Below are positions 22,095 through 30,271 of a stretch of 42,639 nt of DNA, piece after piece (the first letter of the stretch is position 1; each line of letters begins with the position of its first letter). The stretch is from Micromonospora arida (GTDB lineage Bacteria; Actinomycetota; Actinomycetes; Mycobacteriales; Micromonosporaceae). The DNA is taken from positions 1 to 42,639 of the forward strand of contig NZ_QGSY01000226.1 of assembly GCF_003857035.1 (NCBI RefSeq), written 5' to 3'. The notes under the pieces were generated by a model that did no database searches, was not told the DNA's origin, and was given only the letters and a program-made list of their open reading frames with translations. A program made the position numbers and the translations under genes.

Positions 22095-22726
22095 GCGAGC
22101 CGAAGACCAACCGCATCCCCGCCCCGATCTACGCCGCAGCCGGCGCCGGTGAGCTGGCCATCGAGCAGCTGCGCAAGCTGCCCGCCGTGGTCGGCGTCCT
22201 CAGCACCCGGGTCGTCGCCGACCTGGGTGGCCGGGCCGTGCTGACCGGCTTCGAGTTGAAGCAGAAGGCCACCGAGACGCTGCGCACCGCCAACGAGACC
22301 GCCGACCTGGCGAAGCTGCGCGAGGTGACCGACATCGACAAGCTGCGCGCCGCCGCGACCCGCAACGCCGCCCTGGTGGTCGCGGGCGCCCAGGTCGCCC
22401 AGGAGCGCGCGTTCGCCGCGTACGGCGCGCTGGTCGCCCGGGGCGAGCGGGTCGTCGGTGCCGGCGTGCTGGAGGCCGCCGAGACGGTCAACGCCGACAT
22501 CGAGGCCACCGAGGCCGTGACGCCGGCCACCACCGCGGCTGCCACCACCCCCACCGTTGCGGCCCCCGCCGACGCGCCGACCCCGGCCGACGTGGCCGAG
22601 ATCGCCGAGGCCAAGCCGGCTGCGGTCAAGAAGGTCGCCCGCGCGCCGAAGGCTGCCAAGACGGCCGAGACCCCGTCGGCGAAGCTCCCCCGGGCCACCA
22701 AGCGGACCCGCCCGGCCGCCGAGTAA
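22091..22726 (+). CDS. hbhA: Heparin-binding hemagglutinin (HbhA)-like protein
   Basis: This 211-residue protein has a soluble N-terminal part with a helical, coiled-coil-like central region (about residues 20-135, charged Lys/Glu/Arg heptads). The C-terminal tail is Ala/Pro/Lys-rich (about 140-211, AEAKPAAVKKVARAPKAAKTAETP). Order and architecture match mycobacterial HbhA, whose Lys-Pro tail binds heparan sulfate. In this apparently environmental organism adhesion to host cells is doubtful. A cell-surface or lipid-inclusion role, as suggested for HbhA-like proteins of other actinobacteria, is possible. The ATG overlaps the XRE stop, so both are in one operon. A hairpin terminator follows. 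Confidence 0.78.
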   Translation: MSEPKTNRIPAPIYAAAGAGELAIEQLRKLPAVVGVLSTRVVADLGGRAVLTGFELKQKATETLRTANETADLAKLREVTDIDKLRAAATRNAALVVAGAQVAQERAFAAYGALVARGERVVGAGVLEAAETVNADIEATEAVTPATTAAATTPTVAAPADAPTPADVAEIAEAKPAAVKKVARAPKAAKTAETPSAKLPRATKRTRPAAE

Positions 22727-22738
22727 CTCGTCGGGTCG

Positions 22739-22779
22739 ACGACCCCGGCGGCGTCCTTGTCGGACGTAGCCGGGGTCGT
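22739..22779 (+). terminator. Terminator hairpin after the HbhA-like gene
   Basis: ACGACCCCGGC (22739-22749) pairs perfectly with GCCGGGGTCGT (22769-22779). Inside, GCGTCC (22751-22756) pairs with GGACGT apart from a G-T wobble (22762-22767). It separates the XRE-hbhA pair from the DUF2516 gene, which has its own promoter-like hexamer just beyond. Confidence 0.75.
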
Positions 22780-22797
22780 GGACATAAACTGGCCGAC

Positions 22798-23112
22798 ATG
22801 GCCAACGCCGCGCCGATCTTCGCGTTCGAAGTCCGCTACGTGATCGAGCTGATCCTGCTCGTCTTCGCGCTGATCATCCAGGGTGTCGCGCTGGTGCACG
22901 CCGTCACGCAGCGCTCCGACGCCTTCCCCGCCATCGGGACGCTGCCCAAGGGCGGCTGGATCGCCATCCTGGCGGTCTGCCTCGTGCTCACCCTGCTCGG
23001 TTTCGGTCCGATCAGCCTCTTCGGACTGATCGGCATCGCCGCCGCGCTCATCTACCTGCTCGACGTACGGGTCGGTCTGCGCGACCTCACCGACGGCAAA
23101 GGGTTCTGGTGA
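22798..23112 (+). CDS. DUF2516 small membrane protein (Rv0476-type)
   Basis: This 104-residue protein has about three hydrophobic spans (residues roughly 10-35, 52-72 and 73-92) joined by short loops, with a basic end RVGLRDLTDGKGFW. It matches the DUF2516 family; the homologue Rv0476 lies right after hbhA in M. tuberculosis. Function is not known. The ATG at 22798 has TAAACT (22785-22790) seven bases ahead and no ribosome site, so it is probably leaderless and independent of hbhA. Its stop overlaps the start of the following hydrolase as GTGA, so the two are coupled. Confidence 0.85.
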   Translation: MANAAPIFAFEVRYVIELILLVFALIIQGVALVHAVTQRSDAFPAIGTLPKGGWIAILAVCLVLTLLGFGPISLFGLIGIAAALIYLLDVRVGLRDLTDGKGFW

Positions 23113-23996
23113 GAGGTTTTCGCTGGCCGCCCCCACCCGACAGCGGGCCCCGCACCTGGGGGCCCGGGCCGGGTGGGCCGCGTACCGGCCGGCCGGCGCT
23201 GCCGGAGCCGGAGACCGAGCTGGTCACCACCCCGCACGGCGTACGGCTGGAGCGGCTGGTCACCGGCACCGGTGATCCGGTCACCGTGTTCGCGCACGGG
23301 CTGGGCAACGGCATCGCCACCACCCGCCCGTTCGGCAGTGGGGTGAACGGCCGCAAGGTGTTCTTCCAGTTCCGCGGGCACGGCCGCTCCGAAGCCCCGG
23401 ACGGGCCCTGGGACTACCTGGACCTGGCCCGGGATCTGCGGGCGATCGCCGACCTCGGCGGCGCCAGCCGGGCGTTCGGCGCGAGCCTCGGCGCGGGTGC
23501 CCTCTGCCGACTCCTCGTGGAGAGCCCGGACCGCTTCGACAAGCTGGTCTTCTTCCTGCCGGCGGTCCTCGACGAGCCACGCGGGCCGCTCGCCCGGGAG
23601 CGCGTCACCGACCTGCTGGAGGCGGTGGAGAGCGGGGACGCCTCGGCGGTCGCCGACATCGTCACGCTGGAGTTGCCTCCGGCGGTGCGCAACACCCCGG
23701 CCGGCTGGGCCTACCTGCGACAACGGCTCGACCAACTGCTCCGCGACGGCCTGGCCGACGGCCTGGCCACGCTCACCGACCAGACCCCGCTGCGCCAGAT
23801 CGGTGACCTGACGGCGGTCACCGCGCCGGCGTTGGTGATCGGTTGCGCGGGCGACGACCTGCACCCGGTCGAGGTCGCCGAGCGGCTCGCCGTCGCGCTG
23901 CCCCAGGCCACCCTGCACGTGTACGACCGGCCCGGCGTGCTCTGGTCGGAACGCGCCGATCTGCGGGACCGCATCTCCGGCTTTCTGAACGAGTAA
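23109..23996 (+). CDS. Alpha/beta hydrolase coupled to DUF2516
   Basis: This 295-residue enzyme has a Pro/Gly-rich N-terminal extension of about 30 residues, then an alpha/beta-hydrolase core: PVTVFAHGLGNGIATTRPF, VFFQFRGHGRSE, and the nucleophile elbow FGASLGAGALCRLL. The acid is probably in CAGDDLHPVEVAERL. The usual final His is not obvious in the last 30 residues (HVYDRPGVLWSERADLRDRI), although THLHVY-like His may serve, so catalysis is uncertain. The GTG overlaps the DUF2516 stop. Membrane neighbour and coupling hint at a joint envelope-related role; that is inference. Confidence 0.82.
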   Translation: MRGFRWPPPPDSGPRTWGPGPGGPRTGRPALPEPETELVTTPHGVRLERLVTGTGDPVTVFAHGLGNGIATTRPFGSGVNGRKVFFQFRGHGRSEAPDGPWDYLDLARDLRAIADLGGASRAFGASLGAGALCRLLVESPDRFDKLVFFLPAVLDEPRGPLARERVTDLLEAVESGDASAVADIVTLELPPAVRNTPAGWAYLRQRLDQLLRDGLADGLATLTDQTPLRQIGDLTAVTAPALVIGCAGDDLHPVEVAERLAVALPQATLHVYDRPGVLWSERADLRDRISGFLNE

Positions 23997-24007
23997 CCTG
24001 CCCTGTC

Positions 24008-24745
24008 ATGGGCGTCACACAGCATGGCCGGACGCACCGGCTGGACCTTGCCGATCCGACCCTGCGCGAATGGACGTGCACGGTCCTGCACTCCGATGCG
24101 GAGCAGGGCATCGTGCTGGACCGTTCGGCGTTCTACCCGGGTGGCGGTGGTCAACCACCCGACCACGGCGTCCTGCTCTGGCAGGGCGTGCAGACCCGGA
24201 TCGTCGGCACCCGCAAGGGCGACGACCCCTACCTGATCCCCGCCGAAGGTGACCCGCTGCCGCCGGTCGGCACCGAGGTCGTGGGCGCGGTGGAGGACGA
24301 GCGCCGTACCCGGCTGATGCGTACCCACTCCGGGCTGCACGTGCTCTGCGGTGTGGTGTTCCGCGACTTCGGCGCCCTCGTCACGGGCAACTCCATGGAG
24401 CCGGGCGAGGCCCGGATGGACTTCAACCTCCCCGAGGTGCCCCCGGACTTCAAGAGCCGCATCGAGGAACTGGTCAACGCCGAGGTGGCCGCCGACCGCT
24501 CGGTCGCCACCCGGGTGCTGCCGCGCACCGAGGCGCTGGCCCTGCCGGACATCATCCGTACCCAGTCCAACCTCATCCCGCCGGATGAGCAGGAGGTCCG
24601 GATCGTCGACATCGTCGGGCTGGACGTGCAGGCCGATGGGGGCACCCACGTCGCCTCCACCGCCCAGATCGGCAAGGTGCAGGTGGTCAAGGTGGAGAGC
24701 AAGGGCCGGGCCAACCGCCGGGTCCGGGTCCGGCTGGTCGATTAG
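24008..24745 (+). CDS. Alanyl-tRNA editing protein (AlaX type)
   Basis: This 245-residue free-standing editing domain removes wrongly attached serine (or glycine) from tRNA-Ala. It has RSAFYPGGGGQPPDHG near residue 40, the zinc motif HxxxH in THSGLHVL (His107, His111), and the second zinc segment DGGTHVAST with His214. In the usual CxxxH zinc pair the Cys precedes this His by four residues; here that position is Asp210. The domain is otherwise intact, so Asp may take the role. The ATG at 24008 has TAACCT eight bases ahead, overlapping the stop of the hydrolase, and no ribosome site. Confidence 0.88.
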   Translation: MGVTQHGRTHRLDLADPTLREWTCTVLHSDAEQGIVLDRSAFYPGGGGQPPDHGVLLWQGVQTRIVGTRKGDDPYLIPAEGDPLPPVGTEVVGAVEDERRTRLMRTHSGLHVLCGVVFRDFGALVTGNSMEPGEARMDFNLPEVPPDFKSRIEELVNAEVAADRSVATRVLPRTEALALPDIIRTQSNLIPPDEQEVRIVDIVGLDVQADGGTHVASTAQIGKVQVVKVESKGRANRRVRVRLVD

Positions 24746-24769
24746 ATCGAGTACCGAATTCGGACGTCG

Positions 24770-24791
24770 GTTGTCAGGTATTCCTGACAAC
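24770..24791 (+). promoter_or_regulatory. Long palindrome (9-base arms) just before the SDR gene
   Basis: GTTGTCAGG (24770-24778), spacer TATT, then CCTGACAAC (24783-24791) form a perfect inverted repeat. It ends nine bases before the SDR start and would block RNA polymerase if a dimeric repressor bound it. The convergent WYL-domain regulator is a natural candidate. The palindrome is certain; the regulator is inferred. Confidence 0.7.
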
Positions 24792-24800
24792 GTCGCAGGC

Positions 24801-25715
24801 ATGACACAACCGCTCACAGGAAAGATCGCGCTCGTCGCCGGTGCCACCCGTGGTGCCGGGCGGCAGATCGCCGTTCAGCTCGGCGCGGCCGGTGCCACGG
24901 TCTACGCCACCGGTCGCAGCTCCCGGGCCGGCCGCTCCGAGATGGACCGACCGGAGACCATCGAGGAGACCGCCGAACTGGTCAGCGAGGCCGGCGGCAC
25001 CGGCATTGCCGTTCAGGTCGACCACCTGGTGCCCGAGCAGGTCCGCGACCTGGTCGCCCGGATCGACGCCGAGCAGGGTCGACTCGACGTGCTGGTGAAC
25101 GACATCTGGGGCGGCGACCCACTGGTCACCTGGAACAAGCCGGTCTGGGAGCAGCCGCTCGACGCCGGCTTCCGTACCCTGCGACTGGCCGTCGACACGC
25201 ACATCATCACCAGCCACTTCGCCCTGCCGCTGCTGATCCGCAAGCCCGGCGGCCTGGTGGTGGAGATGGGCGACGGCACCAAGGCGTACAACGACGAGAA
25301 CTACCGGCTGTCGGTCTTCTACGACCTGGCCAAGGTGTCGGTCAACCGGCTCGCCTTCAGCCAGGCGCACGAGCTGAAGCCACACGGCTGCACCGCCGTG
25401 GCGCTCACCCCCGGCTGGATCCGTTCCGAGGCGATGCTGGAGCACTTCGGCGTGACCGAGGAGAACTGGCGCGACGGTGCCGCCACCGACACGAACTTCC
25501 TCATCTCGGAGACCCCGGCCTTCGTCGGCCGGGCGGTGGCCGCGCTCGCCGCCGACGAGGAGAAGGCCCGCTGGAGCGGCAAATCCGTCGACGCCGGCAC
25601 GCTGTCCAAGGTGTACGGCTTCACCGACCTCGACGGCAGCCAACCCGAGGGTTTCCGCTACATCACCGAGGTGGTCGACGCGGGCAAGCCGGCGGACGTG
25701 ACCGGCTACCGGTAG
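24801..25715 (+). CDS. Short-chain dehydrogenase/reductase
   Basis: This 304-residue Rossmann-fold oxidoreductase has a cofactor-binding loop GATRGAGRQIA (residues 14-24), GRSSR after the second strand suggesting NADP preference, and an unusual NDIWGG where most family members have NNAG. YxxxK is present (Tyr174, Lys178 in YDLAK). The typical catalytic Ser region reads VVEMGDGTKA, without an obvious Ser, so activity may differ from standard SDRs. It resembles the DHRS1-like subgroup. The ATG at 24801 lies ten bases after a perfect palindrome. Its 3' end overlaps that of the convergent regulator by ten bases. Confidence 0.87.
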   Translation: MTQPLTGKIALVAGATRGAGRQIAVQLGAAGATVYATGRSSRAGRSEMDRPETIEETAELVSEAGGTGIAVQVDHLVPEQVRDLVARIDAEQGRLDVLVNDIWGGDPLVTWNKPVWEQPLDAGFRTLRLAVDTHIITSHFALPLLIRKPGGLVVEMGDGTKAYNDENYRLSVFYDLAKVSVNRLAFSQAHELKPHGCTAVALTPGWIRSEAMLEHFGVTEENWRDGAATDTNFLISETPAFVGRAVAALAADEEKARWSGKSVDAGTLSKVYGFTDLDGSQPEGFRYITEVVDAGKPADVTGYR

Positions 25716-26674
25716 AGCGCGGCGAGCCGGTCGGCGCTCTCCGCGAACAACCGCCGCAGCTCGGGTGGGTCGATGACCTCGACCTCGGGGCCGAGCCCCA
25801 GCAGTTGGTGGTACGCCACCTGGACCGACTCGACGGGCAACCGCGTCACCACCCAACCCTGCCCGTCGGGCGGGCTGGCGGCGGCGACCAGTTCGTCGTA
25901 CACGAAGGGGGCATCGACCAGGTGCCGGAGCTGGCGCAGGCCGGCGGGGCTCAGCCGGACGGCGACCTCGGCCCGCAGCATGGTCCGCAGGAACGACCCG
26001 GCCTGCTCGCGCCAGTGCCCGGCCAGGTCGAAGCCCTCGTCGCGGTCGAAGTGCTCGTCGCCCACCTCGACCCCGGTGACCCGGTCCACCCGGTAGGTGC
26101 GCACATCGTCGCCGACCCGGCCGACCAGATACCAGACCCCGCTCTTGAGCACCAGGCCGTACGGCTGGACCTGGCGGGTCGCCTCCCGGTCGCCGCGTCG
26201 GTAGCGCAGCTCCACCACCCGGTCGCCCCAGACCGCCCGGGCCAGCTCGGGCAGCCAGAGCGGTGGCGCGGTCTCCCGGAACCAGCCCGGCACGTCCAGG
26301 TGGAACCGCTGCCCGGCACGGGCCGGCGCATCGCGCAGGGAGGGTGGCAGCGCGGCGAGCACCTTCAGCTCGGCGGACGCGACCGCGTCGGCGAGCCCCA
26401 TCTCGCCGGCCGGCCCGGGCAGCCCGGCGAGGAAGAGCGCCTCCGCCTCGTCGCGGGTCAGCCCGGTCAGTCGGGTGCGGTACCCGCCGAGCAGGCGGTA
26501 ACCGCCGGCCCGCCCCCGGTCGGCGTAGACCGGCACACCCGCCGCGGAGAGCGCCAGAACGTCCCGATAGACGGTCCGCTCGGAAATCTCCAGCTCCCGT
26601 GCCAGCTCGCTCGCCGTCATCGATCCGCGCGACTGCAACAGCAACAGCAACGAGATCAGTCGGGACGCGCGCAT
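25706..26674 (-). CDS. WYL-domain (YafY/DeoR-type) transcriptional regulator
   Basis: This 322-residue regulator has an N-terminal winged helix, about residues 1-60 (MTASELARELEISERTVYRDVLALSAAGVPVYADRGRAGGYRL). A WYL domain in the middle carries the namesake WYL at 181-183 (SGVWYLVGRV), and a C-terminal WCX-like extension follows. WYL domains sense nucleic-acid or small-molecule ligands. The ATG at 26674 is chosen from the start of the helix-turn-helix; the open frame to 27421 is a shadow of the response regulator. It converges on the SDR gene with overlapping ends and is the likely controller of that gene's palindrome. Confidence 0.88.
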   Translation of the reverse strand: MRASRLISLLLLLQSRGSMTASELARELEISERTVYRDVLALSAAGVPVYADRGRAGGYRLLGGYRTRLTGLTRDEAEALFLAGLPGPAGEMGLADAVASAELKVLAALPPSLRDAPARAGQRFHLDVPGWFRETAPPLWLPELARAVWGDRVVELRYRRGDREATRQVQPYGLVLKSGVWYLVGRVGDDVRTYRVDRVTGVEVGDEHFDRDEGFDLAGHWREQAGSFLRTMLRAEVAVRLSPAGLRQLRHLVDAPFVYDELVAAASPPDGQGWVVTRLPVESVQVAYHQLLGLGPEVEVIDPPELRRLFAESADRLAALYR

Positions 26675-26697
26675 CCGCCCATCCTGCCCTGTGCCGC

Positions 26698-27339
26698 TCA
26701 CCGCCCGCCGGGCGTCAGCAACCCCCGGTCGTACGCGGTGGCCACCGCGGCAGCCCGGTCGTTGACCCCGAGCTTGGCGTACAGGTGCAGCAGGTGCGTC
26801 TTGACGGTGGCCTCGCTGATGAACAGGCGGGTCGCCGCCTCCCGGTTGGAGGCACCACGCGCCACCAGGGTGAGCACCTCCAACTCCCGTTGGCTGAGCG
26901 GCTCCTCGACCGGTGCGCGCAGCCGGCCCATCAGCCGCCCGGCGACGCTCGGCGCGAGCACCGACTCGCCCCGGGCGGCGGCCCGTACGGCGCGGACCAG
27001 CTCCTCGCGGGGCGTGTCCTTGAGCAGGTAGCCGGTGGCACCGGCCTCGATGGCGGGCAGCACGTCGGCGTCCGTGTCGTACGTGGTGAGCACCAGCACC
27101 CGGGCGGTGCTGCCGGCGCGGGCCAGCCTGCCGATGGCGGTCACCCCGTCCATGCCGGGCATCCGCAGGTCCATCAGCACCACGTCCGGCCGCAGCGTCT
27201 CGACCAGGACCAACGCCTCCGAACCGTCCGCCGCCTCGCCCACCACCTCGAAATCGGGGTCGCCGGTGAACATCCCCCGCAGACCGTCCCGCACCACCGG
27301 ATGGTCGTCGACGATCAGCAGTCGAACCGGGGCGCTCAA
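26698..27339 (-). CDS. NarL/LuxR-type response regulator
   Basis: This 213-residue response regulator has a receiver domain (residues 4-120) with the acidic pair Asp11/Asp12, phospho-acceptor Asp57 (VVLMDLRMPGMDG), Thr85-type switch in VLVLTTYDTD and Lys near 107 (LLKD). A LuxR helix-turn-helix fills residues 148-205 (LSQRELEVLTLVARGASNREAATRLFISEATVKTHLLHLYAKL). The start is TTG at 27339, overlapping the histidine kinase stop as TTGA, which accounts for the unusual codon. It is the last gene of a four-gene operon and probably controls the ABC genes at its head. Confidence 0.92.
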   Translation of the reverse strand: MSAPVRLLIVDDHPVVRDGLRGMFTGDPDFEVVGEAADGSEALVLVETLRPDVVLMDLRMPGMDGVTAIGRLARAGSTARVLVLTTYDTDADVLPAIEAGATGYLLKDTPREELVRAVRAAARGESVLAPSVAGRLMGRLRAPVEEPLSQRELEVLTLVARGASNREAATRLFISEATVKTHLLHLYAKLGVNDRAAAVATAYDRGLLTPGGR

Positions 27340-28619
27340 CCGGCACCTCCGGGTAGCGCGGGAACGGACGCCGAGATGGCGGTGCCGCCGCCCGGCTCGG
27401 ATTCGACGGCCAACTCGCCACCGACCCGGGTCACCCGTTGCCGCATGGCGGTCAGCCCGTACCCGCTGCCCGACTCACGGGGCAGCGGCTGATCGGTGAG
27501 CTCGAAGCCCGTCCCGTCGTCACGGACATCGAGGGTGACCACGTCCGTCATGTACGACAGGGTCAGCCCGACCCGTGACGCGGCGGCGTGCCGGGCCACG
27601 TTGGACAGCGCCTCCTGGGCGGCCCGTAGCAGGGTCACCTCGACCTCCGGGTGCAGGGGGCGGGGCGTGCCGGTGGTGGCGACCTCGGCCCGTACCCCGT
27701 TCAGAGCCGACCAGCGCCCGCCCAGCTCGACGAGCGCGTCCGGCAGCCGGGATGTCTCCAACGTCTCCGGGCGGACCGCCCGCACCGAGCGGCGGGCCTC
27801 GGTCAGGCTCTCCCGGGCCAGCGCGAGCGCGTTGTCGACGTGCCGCCGCCAGTCGGCGGAGCGGTCGCGGGTCTGCTCGGCCGCCTCCAGTTGGGTGATG
27901 ATGCCGGTCAACCCCTGCGCCAGGGTGTCGTGGATCTCCCGCGCCATCCGTTGGCGCTCGTCCAGCACGCCGGCCTCCCGTGCCTGGGTGAGCAGCTGGG
28001 CGTGCAGCCCGGCGTTCTCCTGGACCGTCTCGGTGAGTTGACGGTTGGCCTCGCCGAGTTCCGCCATCAACCGCCGGCGTTTGGCGTCCTCCAATTCGGC
28101 GATCATCGCGAACCAGGTCACCGAGCCGGCGACCACCAGGTTGAACAGCACCAGCACCAACCAGAGCGGCCAGTGCGACATCGCTATCGCGAGACCACCG
28201 CCCTGAGAGGTGGCGACGAAGGCGGCCGTGGCGATCACCCCGGCGATCCGCAAGCGCTTGGGCAGCACCGGAAAGGCGTGGGTGTAACCGATCCAGGCGA
28301 AGAAGCCGTACCACGGGCTGGCGGCCACCAGTGCGGCGGCGAACGTGAGCAGCCCGACGTAGTAGACCGCCATCAGCTTGCGCCGGCTCTGCCAGCCGGG
28401 GTGCAGGGTGAGGAACCAGACGATCCAGCATCCGGCCGCCGCGGCGATGGCCAGGGTGGGCGCCGTCGCGAGGCTGCGGGGCGCCGGGACGACGAGGACC
28501 AGCAGGGTGCCCAGAGCCAGCCCTCCGTAGGGAAGTACGCGATAGAGCGTCGCCTCGCGCTCTCGCCAACTGGTCAGACGGTCGTGCCCACCGCTGCTGG
28601 TCATCGCATCTCCGCTCAC
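27336..28619 (-). CDS. Sensor histidine kinase (HisKA_3 type)
   Basis: This 427-residue kinase has five to six hydrophobic segments in residues 27-175 with very short loops, suggesting it senses something within the membrane. A short coiled region (about 175-215) leads to the dimerisation and phospho-acceptor motif REIHDTLAQGLTGII (His230). The ATPase domain has EALSNVARHA (N-box) and DDGTGF (G1). The start GTG at 28619 overlaps the permease stop as GTGA; an ATG five codons later is the alternative. The set of ATPase, permease, small-loop kinase and LuxR regulator is like the linearmycin-type LnrJK-LnrLMN antibiotic-sensing systems. Confidence 0.92.
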   Translation of the reverse strand: MSGDAMTSSGGHDRLTSWREREATLYRVLPYGGLALGTLLVLVVPAPRSLATAPTLAIAAAAGCWIVWFLTLHPGWQSRRKLMAVYYVGLLTFAAALVAASPWYGFFAWIGYTHAFPVLPKRLRIAGVIATAAFVATSQGGGLAIAMSHWPLWLVLVLFNLVVAGSVTWFAMIAELEDAKRRRLMAELGEANRQLTETVQENAGLHAQLLTQAREAGVLDERQRMAREIHDTLAQGLTGIITQLEAAEQTRDRSADWRRHVDNALALARESLTEARRSVRAVRPETLETSRLPDALVELGGRWSALNGVRAEVATTGTPRPLHPEVEVTLLRAAQEALSNVARHAAASRVGLTLSYMTDVVTLDVRDDGTGFELTDQPLPRESGSGYGLTAMRQRVTRVGGELAVESEPGGGTAISASVPALPGGAG

Positions 28620-29350
28620 TCCCAGCGGAACAGTTTCGCCGCGCTGGCGCCGGCCGCCACGGCGATCACCGCCATTATCGCCAGGTGCAGCGGCTGCGGC
28701 GAGGGGCCGGTCCAGGCGTCGAGGAGCGCCTGCACCCCGGGCGGCGTGTAGTCGCCGATCCGCGCCACGGCGTCCGGTAGCAGGAACCGGGGCAGGTAGA
28801 CCCCGCCGAAGAACATGGTGAGCAGGAACAGTGGGACGGCCAGGGCCTGCGCCGCCTTCGTCGTCCGGGCCACGGCGGCGACCAGCAGGCCGAGCGCCAG
28901 CAGCGCCGCCGTGCCGAGGACGAACGCCAGGGTGAAGCCGAGCGGGTGCCGGGGGAGCGGCACCCCGAACGCCAACCGGCCGACGACGATGAGCAGCAGC
29001 GCGCTGGCCAGGATCGCGGCCAGGGCCACCACCAGTTGGGCAGCGAGCAGAGCGCCCGGGTGCGCCGGAGTGGTCGCCAGCCGACGCAGCACGCCGCGTT
29101 CCCGGTAGGTGGCCAGTGCCATGGGCATCGTGTTCACCCCCACCATGGCCAGGGTGACCACCAACAGCGACGGGGCGAAGTAGTTGACGAAGTTCTGCCC
29201 GTCGAAGTTCGGATCCGGCTCGCGGAGCGAGGGAATCAACCCGAGCACCACCAGGATCATTGTGGGCAGCCCGACTATGGTGAGCAGCGTCGGTAGGTCC
29301 CGCAGGTAGAGCCGCGCCTCGGTTCTCAGGATGTTGCGGAAGGCGTGCAT
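28616..29350 (-). CDS. ABC-2 type exporter permease
   Basis: This 244-residue membrane subunit has about six spans. It has an N-terminal amphipathic stretch (RNILRTEARLYLRDLPT), the first span with extracytoplasmic loop PDPNFDGQNFVNYFAPS, TYRERGVLRRLATTP on the cytoplasmic side, and the final ABC-2 helices. It should pair with the ATPase encoded immediately upstream (12 bases) to form a drug or lipid exporter. The length is typical for short DrrB/LnrM-like subunits, so a homodimer is expected. The ATG is at 29350 and its stop overlaps the kinase start. Confidence 0.9.
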   Translation of the reverse strand: MHAFRNILRTEARLYLRDLPTLLTIVGLPTMILVVLGLIPSLREPDPNFDGQNFVNYFAPSLLVVTLAMVGVNTMPMALATYRERGVLRRLATTPAHPGALLAAQLVVALAAILASALLLIVVGRLAFGVPLPRHPLGFTLAFVLGTAALLALGLLVAAVARTTKAAQALAVPLFLLTMFFGGVYLPRFLLPDAVARIGDYTPPGVQALLDAWTGPSPQPLHLAIMAVIAVAAGASAAKLFRWE

Positions 29351-29362
29351 GCTTGCTCCCTC

Positions 29363-30271
29363 TCAGTTGGCGGGCCGGTGCCCGGTCAGCTCGACGAAGG
29401 CGTCGTCGAGGGTGGACTGCTCCAGCCGCAGGTCCGCGGCGACGATCTGGTGGCGGGCGAGCACCGAGGTGACGGCGTGCAGCAGGTCACCGGTGCCGGT
29501 CACCACCACCTGGCCGCCGGTTCGCTGCACGGCGGACACCTCGGGCAGGTCGGTGAGGAGTCGGTCGTCGACCGGAGCCGAGGGCCGGAACCGGATCCGC
29601 TGCTCGGGAGCCACCGTCGACACCAGGCCCGCCGGGCTGTCCAGGGCAACCACCCGACCCCGGTCGATCACCGCGACCCGGTCGCAGAGCCGCTCGGCCT
29701 CCTCCATGAAGTGGGTGACCAGCACGATCGTCACCCCGCTGTCGCGGACCTGTTCGATGAGACCCCAGGTGTCTCGGCGCGCCTGCGGGTCCAGCCCGGT
29801 GGTCAGCTCGTCGAGGATCGCGATCTCCGGGTTGCCGACCAGGGCCAACGCGATGGAGAGCCGCTGCTTCTGACCGCCGGAGAGCTTCTTGTACGCGGTG
29901 TTCCGCTTGTCGCCGAGGCCCAGCTTGTCGATCAGAGCGGCCGGGTCGGCCGGGTTGCGGTAGAACGAGGCGTACAACTCCAGCGCCTCCGCCACCCGCA
30001 ACCGGTCCGGCAGTTGACTCTCCTGGAGCTGCACCCCGACCCGCTGGCGTAGCTGGGCCGCGTCCCGGCGGGGGTCGAGCCCGAGGACCGACACCCCGCC
30101 CCCGTCAGGGACACGCAGCCCGGCGACACACTCCACTGTGGTGGTCTTGCCGGCGCCGTTCGGACCGAGGACGCCGAAGATCTCCCCGGCCTCCACGGCG
30201 AACGACACGTCGTCCACCGCCACCAGGTCGCCGTACCGCTTCTTCAGGTGGGTCACCTCGATGACCGGCAT
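29363..30271 (-). CDS. ABC exporter ATP-binding protein (DrrA/LnrL-like)
   Basis: This 302-residue ATPase has Walker A GPNGAGKTT, Q-loop VQLQESQ, signature LSGGQKQRLS, Walker B IAILDELTTGLDP and H-loop THFMEE. A C-terminal domain of about 80 residues (VAPEQRIRFRP ... DDAFVELTGHRPAN) is typical of antibiotic-resistance exporters of the DrrA group. The ATG at 30271 is preferred because a GGAAGG ribosome site lies ahead; the frame upstream to 30379 is not supported. It heads the operon with the permease, kinase and response regulator, and is divergent from the EI24 gene. Confidence 0.93.
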   Translation of the reverse strand: MPVIEVTHLKKRYGDLVAVDDVSFAVEAGEIFGVLGPNGAGKTTTVECVAGLRVPDGGGVSVLGLDPRRDAAQLRQRVGVQLQESQLPDRLRVAEALELYASFYRNPADPAALIDKLGLGDKRNTAYKKLSGGQKQRLSIALALVGNPEIAILDELTTGLDPQARRDTWGLIEQVRDSGVTIVLVTHFMEEAERLCDRVAVIDRGRVVALDSPAGLVSTVAPEQRIRFRPSAPVDDRLLTDLPEVSAVQRTGGQVVVTGTGDLLHAVTSVLARHQIVAADLRLEQSTLDDAFVELTGHRPAN

